Source of the DNA: Moraxellaceae bacterium
GTDB lineage: Bacteria > Pseudomonadota > Gammaproteobacteria > Pseudomonadales > Moraxellaceae
Direction of reading: 5' to 3'
Assembly (NCBI GenBank): GCA_020697295.1
Contig: JAJFBF010000054.1
Coordinates: 1 to 37,799 of the forward strand
DNA length: 37,799 bases
A model generated the notes under the pieces. The model was not told the DNA's origin. It made no database searches and saw only the letters and a program-made list of their open reading frames with translations. A program made the translations under genes and the position numbers. The first letter of the stretch is position 1, and each line of letters begins with the position of its first letter. This document shows, in pieces, positions 16,680-24,445 of the stretch.

Positions 16680-16901
16680 ATGCGCCGTACGGCCCTTCCC
16701 CTTGTCGACCCCGACCGCTGCACCGGCTGCGGACGCTGCGTCGCGGCCTGCCCCCCGCATGTGCTGTGGCTGGAGACGGAAAAGCCCAACGGCATGGGCG
16801 ACAAGCATGCCGTGCTGCATGACGAGCCCGGCTGCACGGGGTGTGCAAAGTGCGTCGTGGTGTGTCCGTTTGAGGCGGTCAGCATGGTGCGTGGCCGCTA
16901 A
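16680..16901 (+). CDS. Small ferredoxin with two 4Fe-4S motifs
   Basis: A 73-residue protein with two CxxCxxCxxxCP clusters: CTGCGRCVAACPP about residues 14-26 and CTGCAKCVVVCPF about 52-64. This is the bacterial 2[4Fe-4S] ferredoxin pattern, an electron carrier in the cytosol. The second motif is complete, so both clusters should assemble. I chose the ATG at 16680 because it gives the normal compact length; the frame extends to 16593. No strong Shine-Dalgarno is visible. Its partner is not evident. Being next to an FeS-cluster helicase is suggestive but may be chance. Confidence 0.85.
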   Translation: MRRTALPLVDPDRCTGCGRCVAACPPHVLWLETEKPNGMGDKHAVLHDEPGCTGCAKCVVVCPFEAVSMVRGR

Positions 16902-17086
16902 AGCCGCTTCCTGCCGGAGAGACACAGGCTGCGGCTGACAAGGCGTCGCATCCAATCCCCCGATCCTGGAACCGCTCACCGTCCGCGCCATGACAGCACC
17001 GCCGCTGCGTATCGCCTGCGCGCAGTCCCCGATTTCCAAGGGGGCCTCCACCTGTCACCTGTTCAGGCGGATGGTTTGATCGCGCC

Positions 17087-17114
17087 TTGATACTGTATAT
17101 ATGTACAGTATATT
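17087..17114 (+). promoter_or_regulatory. imuA promoter with LexA box filling the spacer
   Basis: TTGATA (17087-17092) and TATATT (17109-17114) form a good -35/-10 pair with a 16-base spacer. That spacer is exactly CTGTATATATGTACAG (17093-17108), a full CTG-N10-CAG LexA operator; the palindrome extends to 17091-17110. LexA bound here would exclude RNA polymerase. The expected start of transcription falls at about 17121, the A of the imuA ATG, so the mRNA may be leaderless. Confidence 0.88.
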
Positions 17115-17120
17115 AAGCGC

Positions 17121-17780
17121 ATGGCCTCCCCCCTCCTCACCCTGCACCCGCTGCTTCGGCAAACGGGCGGGCAGACCACCCCCCTCACCCTGCAGACCGG
17201 CCATCCCTCCCTGGATACCGCCCTGCACGAAGGCGGCTGGCCGCTCGGCGCCCTCACCGAACTCCTGCCCCGCACCCCCGGCCAGGGCGAACTCCCCTTG
17301 CTCGCCCCCGCCCTGCGTGCGGCGCTGGCGCGCCCGGGCTGGCTGGTGCTGGTCTGCCCGCCCGGCCTGCCGCATGCGCCGGGCTGGGCGGCGGCGGGCC
17401 TGCCGGTGGAGCGGCTGCTGGTGCTGCGTCCCGGCACGCCCCGCGACTGGCTCTGGGCGGTGGACCAGGCCGCCCGGGCCGGGCAGCCGGCGGTGCTGGC
17501 CTGGCCGGGGCGCGTCACGCTGGACGGCAAGAGCCTGCGCCGCCTGCAGCTCGCGGCGGCGGAAGGTGGCGGCCTGCTCGTGCTCTCGCGCCGCCCGGGC
17601 CAGGCCGACGAGCCCTCGCCCGCCGCGCTGCGGGTGCGCCTGCAGGCAGTGAAGGCAGTGCTGGAGCTGGAGATCCTGAAGCAGCGCGGGCACTGGGGCG
17701 GGCAGGCGCTGACGTTGCCGCTGCCCTGGCCGGAATCGGCGCCGCCGGCGCCCGCGCGCTGGCTCACGCAAACCCTCTAA
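17121..17780 (+). CDS. imuA: ImuA, SOS mutasome RecA-like protein
   Basis: A 219-residue protein of the ImuA/SulA-like family, part of the ImuA-ImuB-DnaE2 translesion mutasome. The family opening is visible (TGHPSLDTALHEGGWPLGALTELLP, about residues 27-50), followed by a RecA-like fold in which the P-loop region reads PRTPGQGELPLLAPAL and lacks the GxGKT signature; ImuA proteins are known to have a degenerate ATP site. The C-terminus ends in a Pro/Ala-rich tail. No Shine-Dalgarno is seen before the ATG, which fits a leaderless transcript from the LexA-controlled promoter just upstream. Unlike most genomes, imuB does not follow directly: a 97-residue gene and a Fic gene lie between. Confidence 0.9.
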   Translation: MASPLLTLHPLLRQTGGQTTPLTLQTGHPSLDTALHEGGWPLGALTELLPRTPGQGELPLLAPALRAALARPGWLVLVCPPGLPHAPGWAAAGLPVERLLVLRPGTPRDWLWAVDQAARAGQPAVLAWPGRVTLDGKSLRRLQLAAAEGGGLLVLSRRPGQADEPSPAALRVRLQAVKAVLELEILKQRGHWGGQALTLPLPWPESAPPAPARWLTQTL

Positions 17781-17928
17781 AGCTCACACTAAATCTCTAT
17801 AACGTCGTGACCCTGACGCGCCTACAGTTCCCCGCCTTTCCGGACGGATACCGGGCCACACCGGACGTGGCCCCCGCCCGCTTCGCTCCATCACCGCCGC
17901 GCCTGTTGCCAACAGGGAGAAGAACGCC

Positions 17929-18222
17929 ATGTCCAGCAAGTTCCTGCACCGTATTACCGCGGTTGATGCCGCCACCCGCCAGCAAATCACCGCCCTGCTG
18001 GCCGAACTCCAGAGCCTGTTTATCCGCACCAAAACGCCGGTGGGCGCCGCCATCTCCGCCGTGATCCGCTCCTGGCGGCAGGAAAAGGACGGCAGCTTCC
18101 TGGTGGAGTTCAGCGCGCTGGTGGCGGAGCGCCTGCCGCCGCTGTCCGGCCTGGAGCTGCTGATCGCGGCGCGCGGCTTGGCGGCGGCGTCGCTGCTGTC
18201 GGCGGTGGAGGTGGAGGCCTGA
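17929..18222 (+). CDS. Unrecognised 97-residue protein, paralogue 3
   Basis: Third 97-residue member of the family at 11432 and 16232, starting MSSKFLHRITAVDAATRQQ. It shares TPVGAAIS, VIRSWRQEKDG, LVEFS, RLPPLSG and the Ala/Leu-rich end with copy 2. The ATG at 17929 follows AGGGAGAAG. A perfect palindrome (17902-17916, CCTGTTG-C-CAACAGG) overlaps this Shine-Dalgarno and could mask it in RNA. The gene follows imuA by 148 bases and converges on fic after a 12-base gap. Function unknown. Its place inside the split imu locus argues for a link to SOS mutagenesis, which is inference. Confidence 0.8.
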   Translation: MSSKFLHRITAVDAATRQQITALLAELQSLFIRTKTPVGAAISAVIRSWRQEKDGSFLVEFSALVAERLPPLSGLELLIAARGLAAASLLSAVEVEA

Positions 18223-18234
18223 GGTGGCGCGTCT

Positions 18235-19353
18235 TCAGTCGGCTACCAGTTCATAGCTCGTGCTGCGCCCGCCGGCCGCCGACTTGCGCAGCAGGCCGGC
18301 GGCCAGTAACTCGCTGATGTCGCGCAGTGCCGTATCGGAAGAACACTTGGCAATAGCCGCCCATTTTCCACTGGTGAGCTTGCCCTCGAAGCCATCGAGC
18401 AGTTTGTTGAGCAGCTTCACCTGGCGCTCGTTCAGGGGCTGCGCCGCCCAGCGCTGCCAGAAACGCGCCTTGACCAGCACGGCGTCCAGGGTGTGCTGCG
18501 CCGCCGTCACCGCCTCCAGCAGCATGTCCAGGAACCAGCGCAGCCAGTCCGTGACCTCGAGTGACTCTTTCTGGGTGCGCTCCAGGATGTTGTAGTAGGC
18601 GCTGCGCTCGCGCTGGAGTTGCGCGGAGAGACTGTAGAAGCGCTGCGGGCTGCCGTCGGCACGCGCCAGCAACAGGTCACCGATAGCGCGCGCGATACGG
18701 CCGTTGCCGTCATCAAAAGGATGCACGGTGACGAACCACAGCTGCGCCAGCCCCGCCTTGAGCAGCGGCGGCTCCGCCGTATCATGGTTGAACCAGTCCA
18801 GAAAACTCGCCATGTCGCGGGCCAGCCGTGCAGCTGGCGGCGCCTCGAAATGCACCCGCTGCCGACCCAGGGGGCCGGACACCACCTGCATGGGGCCGTC
18901 GGCGTCGTCACGGAAAGCGCCCACGCGGATCGTTGCGAGTCCGCTGCGCCCCGTGGGGAAAAGCGCGGCATGCCAGGCAAACAGACGCTCACGGGTGAGG
19001 GCCTGTCCGCACTGCAGGGTGGCGTCCAGCACCATCTCGACCACGCCTTCCACATGCCGGTCCATCGGGGCCAGCGCGCCAATGTCCACGCCCAGGCGGC
19101 GGGCGATGGAGGAGCGGACCGTGCTCGCCTCCAGCCGCTCGCCCTCGATCTCGCTGGTCTTGAGCACATCCTCGGTCAGGGCCGCCAGGCTGGCCTGGTC
19201 ACGCAAGCCCAGGCCGACGTCGGTCAGCCGTCCCAGCAGCAGGCCCTGGGCCCGGCTGACGGCGGCCAGGGGTTGGGCCAGTGCCGCCAGGTCGTAGCGC
19301 CAGTGCGGCCAGTCGGGGGTCTGCCAGATATAGGTATATTCGCCGCTATTCAT
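18235..19353 (-). CDS. Fic-domain protein (AMPylator/de-AMPylator type) with wHTH C-terminus
   Basis: A 372-residue Fic protein. A DUF4172-like N-terminus (MNSGEYTYIWQTPDWPHW) is followed by the inhibitory helix with T66-x3-E70-G71 (TSEIEG), which blocks the active site from the N-terminal side (class II). The Fic motif HPFDDGNGR is complete at 211-219, so transfer of AMP or another nucleotide group to a target hydroxyl is possible. Residues 310-370 look like a winged helix (DTALRDISELLAAGLLRKS), suggesting DNA binding. It is on the opposite strand between imuA and imuB. An unusual set of inverted repeats overlaps its start codon, which suits autoregulation. The target protein is unknown. Confidence 0.93.
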   Translation of the reverse strand: MNSGEYTYIWQTPDWPHWRYDLAALAQPLAAVSRAQGLLLGRLTDVGLGLRDQASLAALTEDVLKTSEIEGERLEASTVRSSIARRLGVDIGALAPMDRHVEGVVEMVLDATLQCGQALTRERLFAWHAALFPTGRSGLATIRVGAFRDDADGPMQVVSGPLGRQRVHFEAPPAARLARDMASFLDWFNHDTAEPPLLKAGLAQLWFVTVHPFDDGNGRIARAIGDLLLARADGSPQRFYSLSAQLQRERSAYYNILERTQKESLEVTDWLRWFLDMLLEAVTAAQHTLDAVLVKARFWQRWAAQPLNERQVKLLNKLLDGFEGKLTSGKWAAIAKCSSDTALRDISELLAAGLLRKSAAGGRSTSYELVAD

Positions 19354-19418
19354 GCGGCGAATATACGGCGAATTCGCCGCAGGCGCCAGTCATTCACCGC
19401 ATGAATAGCGGCGAATAT
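19335..19418 (-). repeat. Nested inverted repeats over the fic start codon
   Basis: An 11-bp inverted repeat pairs 19335-19345 with 19355-19365, with the fic ATG (19353) in the 9-base spacer. A 14-bp perfect palindrome lies at 19366-19379 (CGGCGAATTCGCCG). A 22-base stretch at 19336-19357, covering the first codons of fic, is repeated exactly in inverse orientation at 19397-19418. The layout resembles a multi-site operator, possibly for the winged helix of Fic itself. Confidence 0.85.
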
Positions 19419-19507
19419 CGCTCGGATTCGCCGCAGGCTCGCCTCACTCCCCTCCCCCAAGGCTAAAACACGCCCCCGACTGAAGCTTCGTCGGCCCGCG
19501 ACACATA

Positions 19508-19523
19508 CTGTCATTCCGTACAG
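19508..19523 (+). promoter_or_regulatory. LexA box upstream of imuB
   Basis: CTGTCATTCCGTACAG is a full CTG-N10-CAG operator, with flanking TA and TA as in the imuA box. It ends 43 bases before the imuB ATG. TAAACT (19524-19529) directly after it could be the -10; no good -35 is visible at the matching distance. It should control imuB and dnaE2 together. Confidence 0.85.
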
Positions 19524-19566
19524 TAAACTACTCATCCTGATCCTTACCCTCCGAGGCGGAGCCCGC

Positions 19567-21081
19567 ATGCTCTGGCTGGCCGTGGCTTTTCCCGACCTGG
19601 GGCTGGCGGTGCATACCCGCGCCCAGCCTCCCGGCGCCCTCCCGCGTCCGCTCGCGCTGGTAGAGGACGGCCGGGTGCTGGCCGCCAACGCGGAGGCCGT
19701 GGCCGCGGGCGTGGCGCCGGGGCAGCGCACCTCAAGCGCGGTGGCGCTGTGTCCGCCGCTGCGCTTTGTGGAGCATCGCCCCGCCGAGGCCGCGCGGCTG
19801 CTGCGCCAGCTCGCCGAGGCCGGCATCGCGCTCACGCCCACGGTGGTGCTGGCGCCGCCGCACAGCCTGCTGCTCGAGGTGGAGGGCTGCCTGCATCTTT
19901 TTCAGGGACAGGCGGGCTTATTGAAGCAACTGCGGCGCGTGCTGCGACCCTTTGCCGTGGCCTTCGAGGTGGCGCAGGCGCCCACGCCCAAGGCGGCGCT
20001 GGCGCTGGTGGCCTCGGCACAGGCTTCGGCTTCGCTGCAATTGCCCGCACCCTGCGCACTGCGCGATTGCCTGCCGCTGCTGCGCGAGGTGCCGGTGACG
20101 GCGCTGCCCTGGCCCGCGCCCCTGCACTCCCGGCTGCAGGCGCTGCACCTGGTCACGCTGGGCGAGCTGCTCGCGCTGCCCCGCGCCGCGCTGAGCAAAC
20201 GCCTGGGCGTGGCGGCCACGCGTTATCTGGCGCAGATGGAAGGCGTGCTGCCCGACCCGCAACAGTCGATTGTGGTGGCCGAGGATTTCGAGGCCACGCT
20301 TTTCTTTCTGGACGGCATCAGCCACGTGGAAGGCCTGCGCTTTCCCATGAAGCGCCTGCTCGATGATTTCTGCCGCTTCTTGCGCCAGCGCCAGCTCTCT
20401 TGTGCGCGTTTCAGCTGGCGTTTTGCGCACCAGGACAAGAGCCGCCAAGCGCTGGTGATTGCGAGTGCGCGCGGCGAACCGCAGGCGGCGCGCTTCATGC
20501 AGCTCACTGAACTGAAGCTGGAGCATTTTCGCATCAGCGCGCCGGTGGAGGGCGTGACGCTGCAGGCCATGGAGTTCCAGCCGCAGGCCGACACCAGTCT
20601 CGCGCTGCTGCCGGATCCCGGGCAGGACGATGAGAAAGCGCTGGCCTTGCTGGATCGCCTGCGCGCGCGCTTGGGGGCGGAGGCCTGCCAGCTGGTCGCG
20701 GACTGCGATACGTTGTGGCCGGAGCGGGAGCAGGCGTTGGTGCAGGAGCCGCAACCGGCATCCGCGCGCCGGCGCTCCCTTGAGGGTGTTGCTTCTCCGG
20801 GGGACGTCGAGGGCCAGCCCTCGACGCTGCCGCCGCCCGATCCCACGCTGCGCCCGTTCTGGCTGTGGCCGCTGGCCAGGGAACTGCGCCTGATGGACGG
20901 CCGCCTCTGGTGGCAAGGCGCCTTCACGCTGCTCACGCGCCCCGAGCGCATCGCCCTGCCCTGGTGGGAGGACGACGACACGCGCGACTACTACTGCGCG
21001 CGCCACGACAACGGCGTGCACTACTGGCTGTATTTCTCGCACCGGCAACAGGCCTGGTTCTGCCATGGCCTGTTCGGCTAG
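19567..21081 (+). CDS. imuB: ImuB, Y-family polymerase-like mutasome protein
   Basis: A 504-residue ImuB. The N-terminus (MLWLAVAFPDLGLAV) and central region (LLLEVEGCLHLFQG about 97-110; LHLVTLGELLALPRAALSKRLG about 195-216, a helix-hairpin-helix) match the Y-family DNA polymerase fold, but the acidic catalytic positions are not in active form. That is usual for ImuB, which acts as a scaffold between the beta clamp, ImuA and DnaE2. The C-terminus (about 430-504) is the ImuB tail with WWEDDDTRDYYCARHDNGVHYWLY. GAGGCGGAG lies about 7 bases before the ATG. The next gene, dnaE2, starts 9 bases after its stop, so they form one operon behind a LexA box. Confidence 0.93.
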   Translation: MLWLAVAFPDLGLAVHTRAQPPGALPRPLALVEDGRVLAANAEAVAAGVAPGQRTSSAVALCPPLRFVEHRPAEAARLLRQLAEAGIALTPTVVLAPPHSLLLEVEGCLHLFQGQAGLLKQLRRVLRPFAVAFEVAQAPTPKAALALVASAQASASLQLPAPCALRDCLPLLREVPVTALPWPAPLHSRLQALHLVTLGELLALPRAALSKRLGVAATRYLAQMEGVLPDPQQSIVVAEDFEATLFFLDGISHVEGLRFPMKRLLDDFCRFLRQRQLSCARFSWRFAHQDKSRQALVIASARGEPQAARFMQLTELKLEHFRISAPVEGVTLQAMEFQPQADTSLALLPDPGQDDEKALALLDRLRARLGAEACQLVADCDTLWPEREQALVQEPQPASARRRSLEGVASPGDVEGQPSTLPPPDPTLRPFWLWPLARELRLMDGRLWWQGAFTLLTRPERIALPWWEDDDTRDYYCARHDNGVHYWLYFSHRQQAWFCHGLFG

Positions 21082-21090
21082 GGGCGGCGC

Positions 21091-24000
21091 ATGAGTGGCT
21101 ATGCCGAGCTGGTATGCAGCAGCAATTTCAGTTTCCTGACCGGGGCTTCGCATCCGGAGGAGCTGGTGGTGCAGGCGCGTAACCTCGGTTACGCCGCGCT
21201 CGCGATTACCGACGAGTGCTCGCTGGCGGGCGTGGTGAAGGCCTATGCGGAGCACAAGGAGAATCCGGGGGAACTGCGGCTTATCATCGGCGCGCGCTTC
21301 CGGCTGGCGAGCGAGGACGCAGCCGAAGCGCTCTCGCTCGTCCTGCTCGCCACCGACCGTGCCGCCTATGCCGAACTCTCGGGCCTGATCACGCTGGGCC
21401 GTCGGCGTTGCGGCAAAGGCGACTACTTCCTTGCCGTGGCCGACGTGACAGCACACATCCACCGCTGCCTTGCCATTCTCACCCCCGGCGACATCAGCAG
21501 CAGGACGACGACTACCAGCGCTTTCGCCGCTACCACGCCGCGGCACAGCGTCTTGGCATTCCCCTCACCGCCTGCGGCGACGTGCTCCTGCACACCCCCG
21601 AGCGCAAGCCGCTACTGGACGTGGTCACCGCCATCCGCCTGAACACGACCGTGCAGGCGCTGGGCCAGCGGGCGGAGAAGAACGCCGGGCGCTGCCTGCG
21701 TCCACTCGCCACGCTGGAACGCCTCTACCCGCCGGAGCTGCTCGCGGAAACGCTGAAGATCGCCGAGCGCTGCACGTTCTCGCTCGGCGAACTCAAGTAC
21801 GAATATCCGGACGAGATCATTCCCGCCAGCTGGCGGGCCGGCAGGGCCGGCACCGCTGGCACCGCTGGCACCGCTGGCACCGCTGGCACCGCTGGCAATA
21901 GTGTGATCAGCGAAAACGGCGAGGCCAGCGATTATCTGGCGGAGCTCGCCTGGGCGGGCGCACAGCGACGCTGGCCGGGCGGCATCCCTGAAAAGGTGGG
22001 ACTGCAGATCACCGCAGAACTCGCCCTGGTTCGCGAGCTGCGCTATGAACACTTCTTCCTCACCGTTTACGACATCGTCGTGTTCGCGCGTTCACGCGGC
22101 ATCCTCTGCCAGGGCCGCGGATCGGCCGCTAATTCGGCGGTGTGCTTCTGCCTCGGCATCACCGAAGTCGATCCGGCCAAGAGCCAGCTCCTGTTCGAGC
22201 GCTTCCTCTCAAAAGAGCGCAACGAGCCGCCCGACATCGATGTGGACTTCGAGCACGAACGGCGCGAGGAAGTCATCCAGTACCTCTACGGAAAATACGG
22301 CCGCGAGCGGGCCGCGCTCGCCGCCTCGGTCATCACCTACCGCTCCCGCTCCGCGCTGCGCGACGTGGGCAAGGCGCTGGGACTGGACGCGGCGCTGCTC
22401 GACCACCTGGCCAAATCCCTGGCCTGGTGGGACACGCCCGCCGACCTCGTGCAGCGACTGGAAGAAGCCGGCGTCACTGCCGCGTCCCGCACGGCGCAGC
22501 AGCTGATCGCGCGTCTTGTCGAGATCCGCCGCTTCCCGCGCCATCTCTCGCAGCATGTGGGCGGCTTTGTGATTGCCCGCAACGCGGTGTCGGAACTGGT
22601 GCCGGTGGAAAACGCCGCCATGCCGGAGCGCTCCGTCATCCAGTGGGACAAGGACGACCTGGAATCGCTGGGCCTGCTGAAAGTGGACGTGCTGGCGCTG
22701 GGCATGCTCACCGCCATCCGCAAGACCTTTGCGCTGATCGAGGCGCAGGGCGGACCCGCCCTCACCATGGCCGCGCTGCCGCCGGAAGACCCGGCCGTCT
22801 ACGACATGCTTTGCCGCGCCGATTCCGTGGGCGTGTTCCAGGTGGAATCGCGCGCGCAGATGAGCATGCTGCCGCGCCTGAAGCCGCGCACCTTCTACGA
22901 CCTGGTGGTGCAGGTGGCCATCGTGCGCCCGGGGCCTATCCAGGGCGGCATGGTCACGCCCTATCTTGCGCGCCGCAGCGGCCAGGAGCCGATGGAATTC
23001 CCGAACGAGGCGGTACGCGAGGTACTGGAGCGCACGTATGGCGTGCCCATCTTCCAGGAGCAGGTGATCAAGATGACCATGGTCGCGGCCGGCTTTACCG
23101 GCGGCGAGGCCGACCAGCTGCGCCGCGCCATGGCGAGCTGGAAGTTGCAGGGCAAGCTCGCGCCCTTCGAGCAGCGCCTGAAATCCGGCATGGTGGCGCG
23201 TGGCTACGCGGCGGACTATGCCGACCGCCTGTGGCAGCAGATCCTCGGCTTTGGCGAATACGGCTTCCCGGAATCGCATGCGGCAAGTTTTGCGCTGCTG
23301 GTGTATGTGTCGGCCTGGCTCAAGTGCCATCACCCGGCTGCGTTTTGCTGTGGCCTGCTCAACAGCCTGCCCATGGGCTTTTATTCGTCTTCGCAATTGC
23401 TGCAGGACGCGGTGCGGCACGGCATCGAGATCCGACCGCTGCGCGTGGAGCACAGCGTCTGGGATCATGCCCTGGAGCGCGATGCGGATGGCGCGCTGGC
23501 GATACGGCTCGGCTTGCGCGTGGTGAATGGGTTCAATGCCGCCGCCGCGCAACGCCTCGTGACCGCGCGGGCGCAGGCGCGCTTTCGCAACCTGCAGGAT
23601 GTGAAGGAGCGGAGTGCGCTGTCACGGCTGGAGCTGGAAGCGCTGATCGCCGCCGATGCCCTGGCGCAGCTCTCCGGCCATCGCCCGCAAAGCCAGTGGG
23701 AGGCCGCCGCGCTGGCGCCGGTCGCGCCGCTGCTGAGCGCGCTCGAGCGCGACGACAGCGTCCACCTGCATGACGGCGTGGCGCGGCCCCTGCCCTCTGC
23801 GATCGCCGACGTGCTTGCGGATTACCACAGCCTGGGTTTGACGCTGAAGCAGCATCCGCTGCAGCTGCTGCGCACACAAAAACTGTTTCAGCACTGCACC
23901 CGCGCCGCCGACCTCACGCACCTGCCCCCGGGACGTTTCGTGCGCATGGCCGGCATCGTCACCGGGCGACAGCGGCCGGGTACGGCCCAGGGCATCATCT

Positions 24001-24215
24001 TCCTGACGCTGGAGGATGAAACCGGCAACACCAATGTCGTGGTGAAGCCGGATGTGCAGCTGCGTTGTCGCCAGGCGCTGCTGGGCAGCCATATCGCCCT
24101 GATCAAGGGCATCGTCGAAAACCGAGACGGCGTGGTGCATGTGCTGGCCGGCCATATCGAGGATGTCAGCGCGGCACTGCGGGGGCTGGAGCCGGGCTCG
24201 CGGGACTTTCACTAG
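21091..24215 (+). pseudogene. dnaE2: Error-prone DNA polymerase DnaE2, frame broken in PHP domain
   Basis: Two frames together code for DnaE2. The first (21091 to about 21495) gives the PHP start MSGYAELVCSSNFSFLTGAS up to CLAILTPGD; it then runs out of match and stops at 21642. The matching sequence resumes in the -1 frame near 21500 (DDDYQRFRRYHAAAQRLGIP) and continues to 24215. Between these points about 30-45 PHP residues usual in the family are missing, so this is a deletion as well as a shift. Downstream everything looks intact: PPDIDVDF (two catalytic Asp), LLKVDVLALGM (third Asp), fingers, and the OB-like C-terminus (GRFVRMAGIVTGR). Position 8 is Val where DnaE2 usually has His. The gene would be dead as written unless an internal start or a sequencing error applies. 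Confidence 0.85.
21849..21893 (+). repeat. Five perfect copies of a 9-bp tandem repeat in dnaE2
   Basis: GGCACCGCT is repeated five times without change and is preceded by two degenerate copies (Arg in place of Thr). It codes for Gly-Thr-Ala units, giving a flexible run in the loop between the PHP and polymerase domains. The unit length is a multiple of three, so copy-number change would keep the frame. Confidence 0.95.
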
Positions 24216-24404
24216 GGGCGCTTCCTGGGCAACAGAGGCGCGACGGCCACCGGAGCATGGCGCGGCGGAGCCGTCTCTCCGCACCAACCCGGCGCACGCC
24301 CCTTTTTCGGGCAGCCCTGCCACCCCGGAGCCTTCCATCCTGCCGTCATAAAAACTTCACCGCTTTCATGCATCCGGTCGGCGCTCCCCTCCGTAGAACC
24401 CTAT

Positions 24405-24424
24405 AGGCAAACAGGAGTTTGCCT
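24405..24424 (+). other. Perfect hairpin in the leader of the DUF3455 gene
   Basis: AGGCAAAC (24405-24412) pairs with GTTTGCCT (24417-24424) around an AGGA loop. It ends 21 bases before the ATG at 24446 and is not followed by a T-run, so it is not a terminator. It may stabilise the 5' end or affect translation. Confidence 0.5.
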
Positions 24425-24445
24425 CTACCTCCGGAGATTGAAGCC

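Noticed and set aside
17902-17916. Palindrome resembling a LexA box
   Set aside because: CTG and CAG are 7 bases apart, not 10, so it does not fit the operators seen before imuA and imuB.
21480-21520. Programmed ribosomal frameshift in dnaE2
   Set aside because: There is no slippery heptamer or following structure that I can see, and residues are missing at the junction, so a deletion is the simpler reading.
19918-21546. 542-codon minus-strand frame opposite imuB/dnaE2
   Set aside because: Shadow of imuB and the dnaE2 start; no family match is visible.
21849-21893. Tandem repeats as a possible CRISPR
   Set aside because: Units are 9 bp with no spacers and lie in frame within dnaE2.
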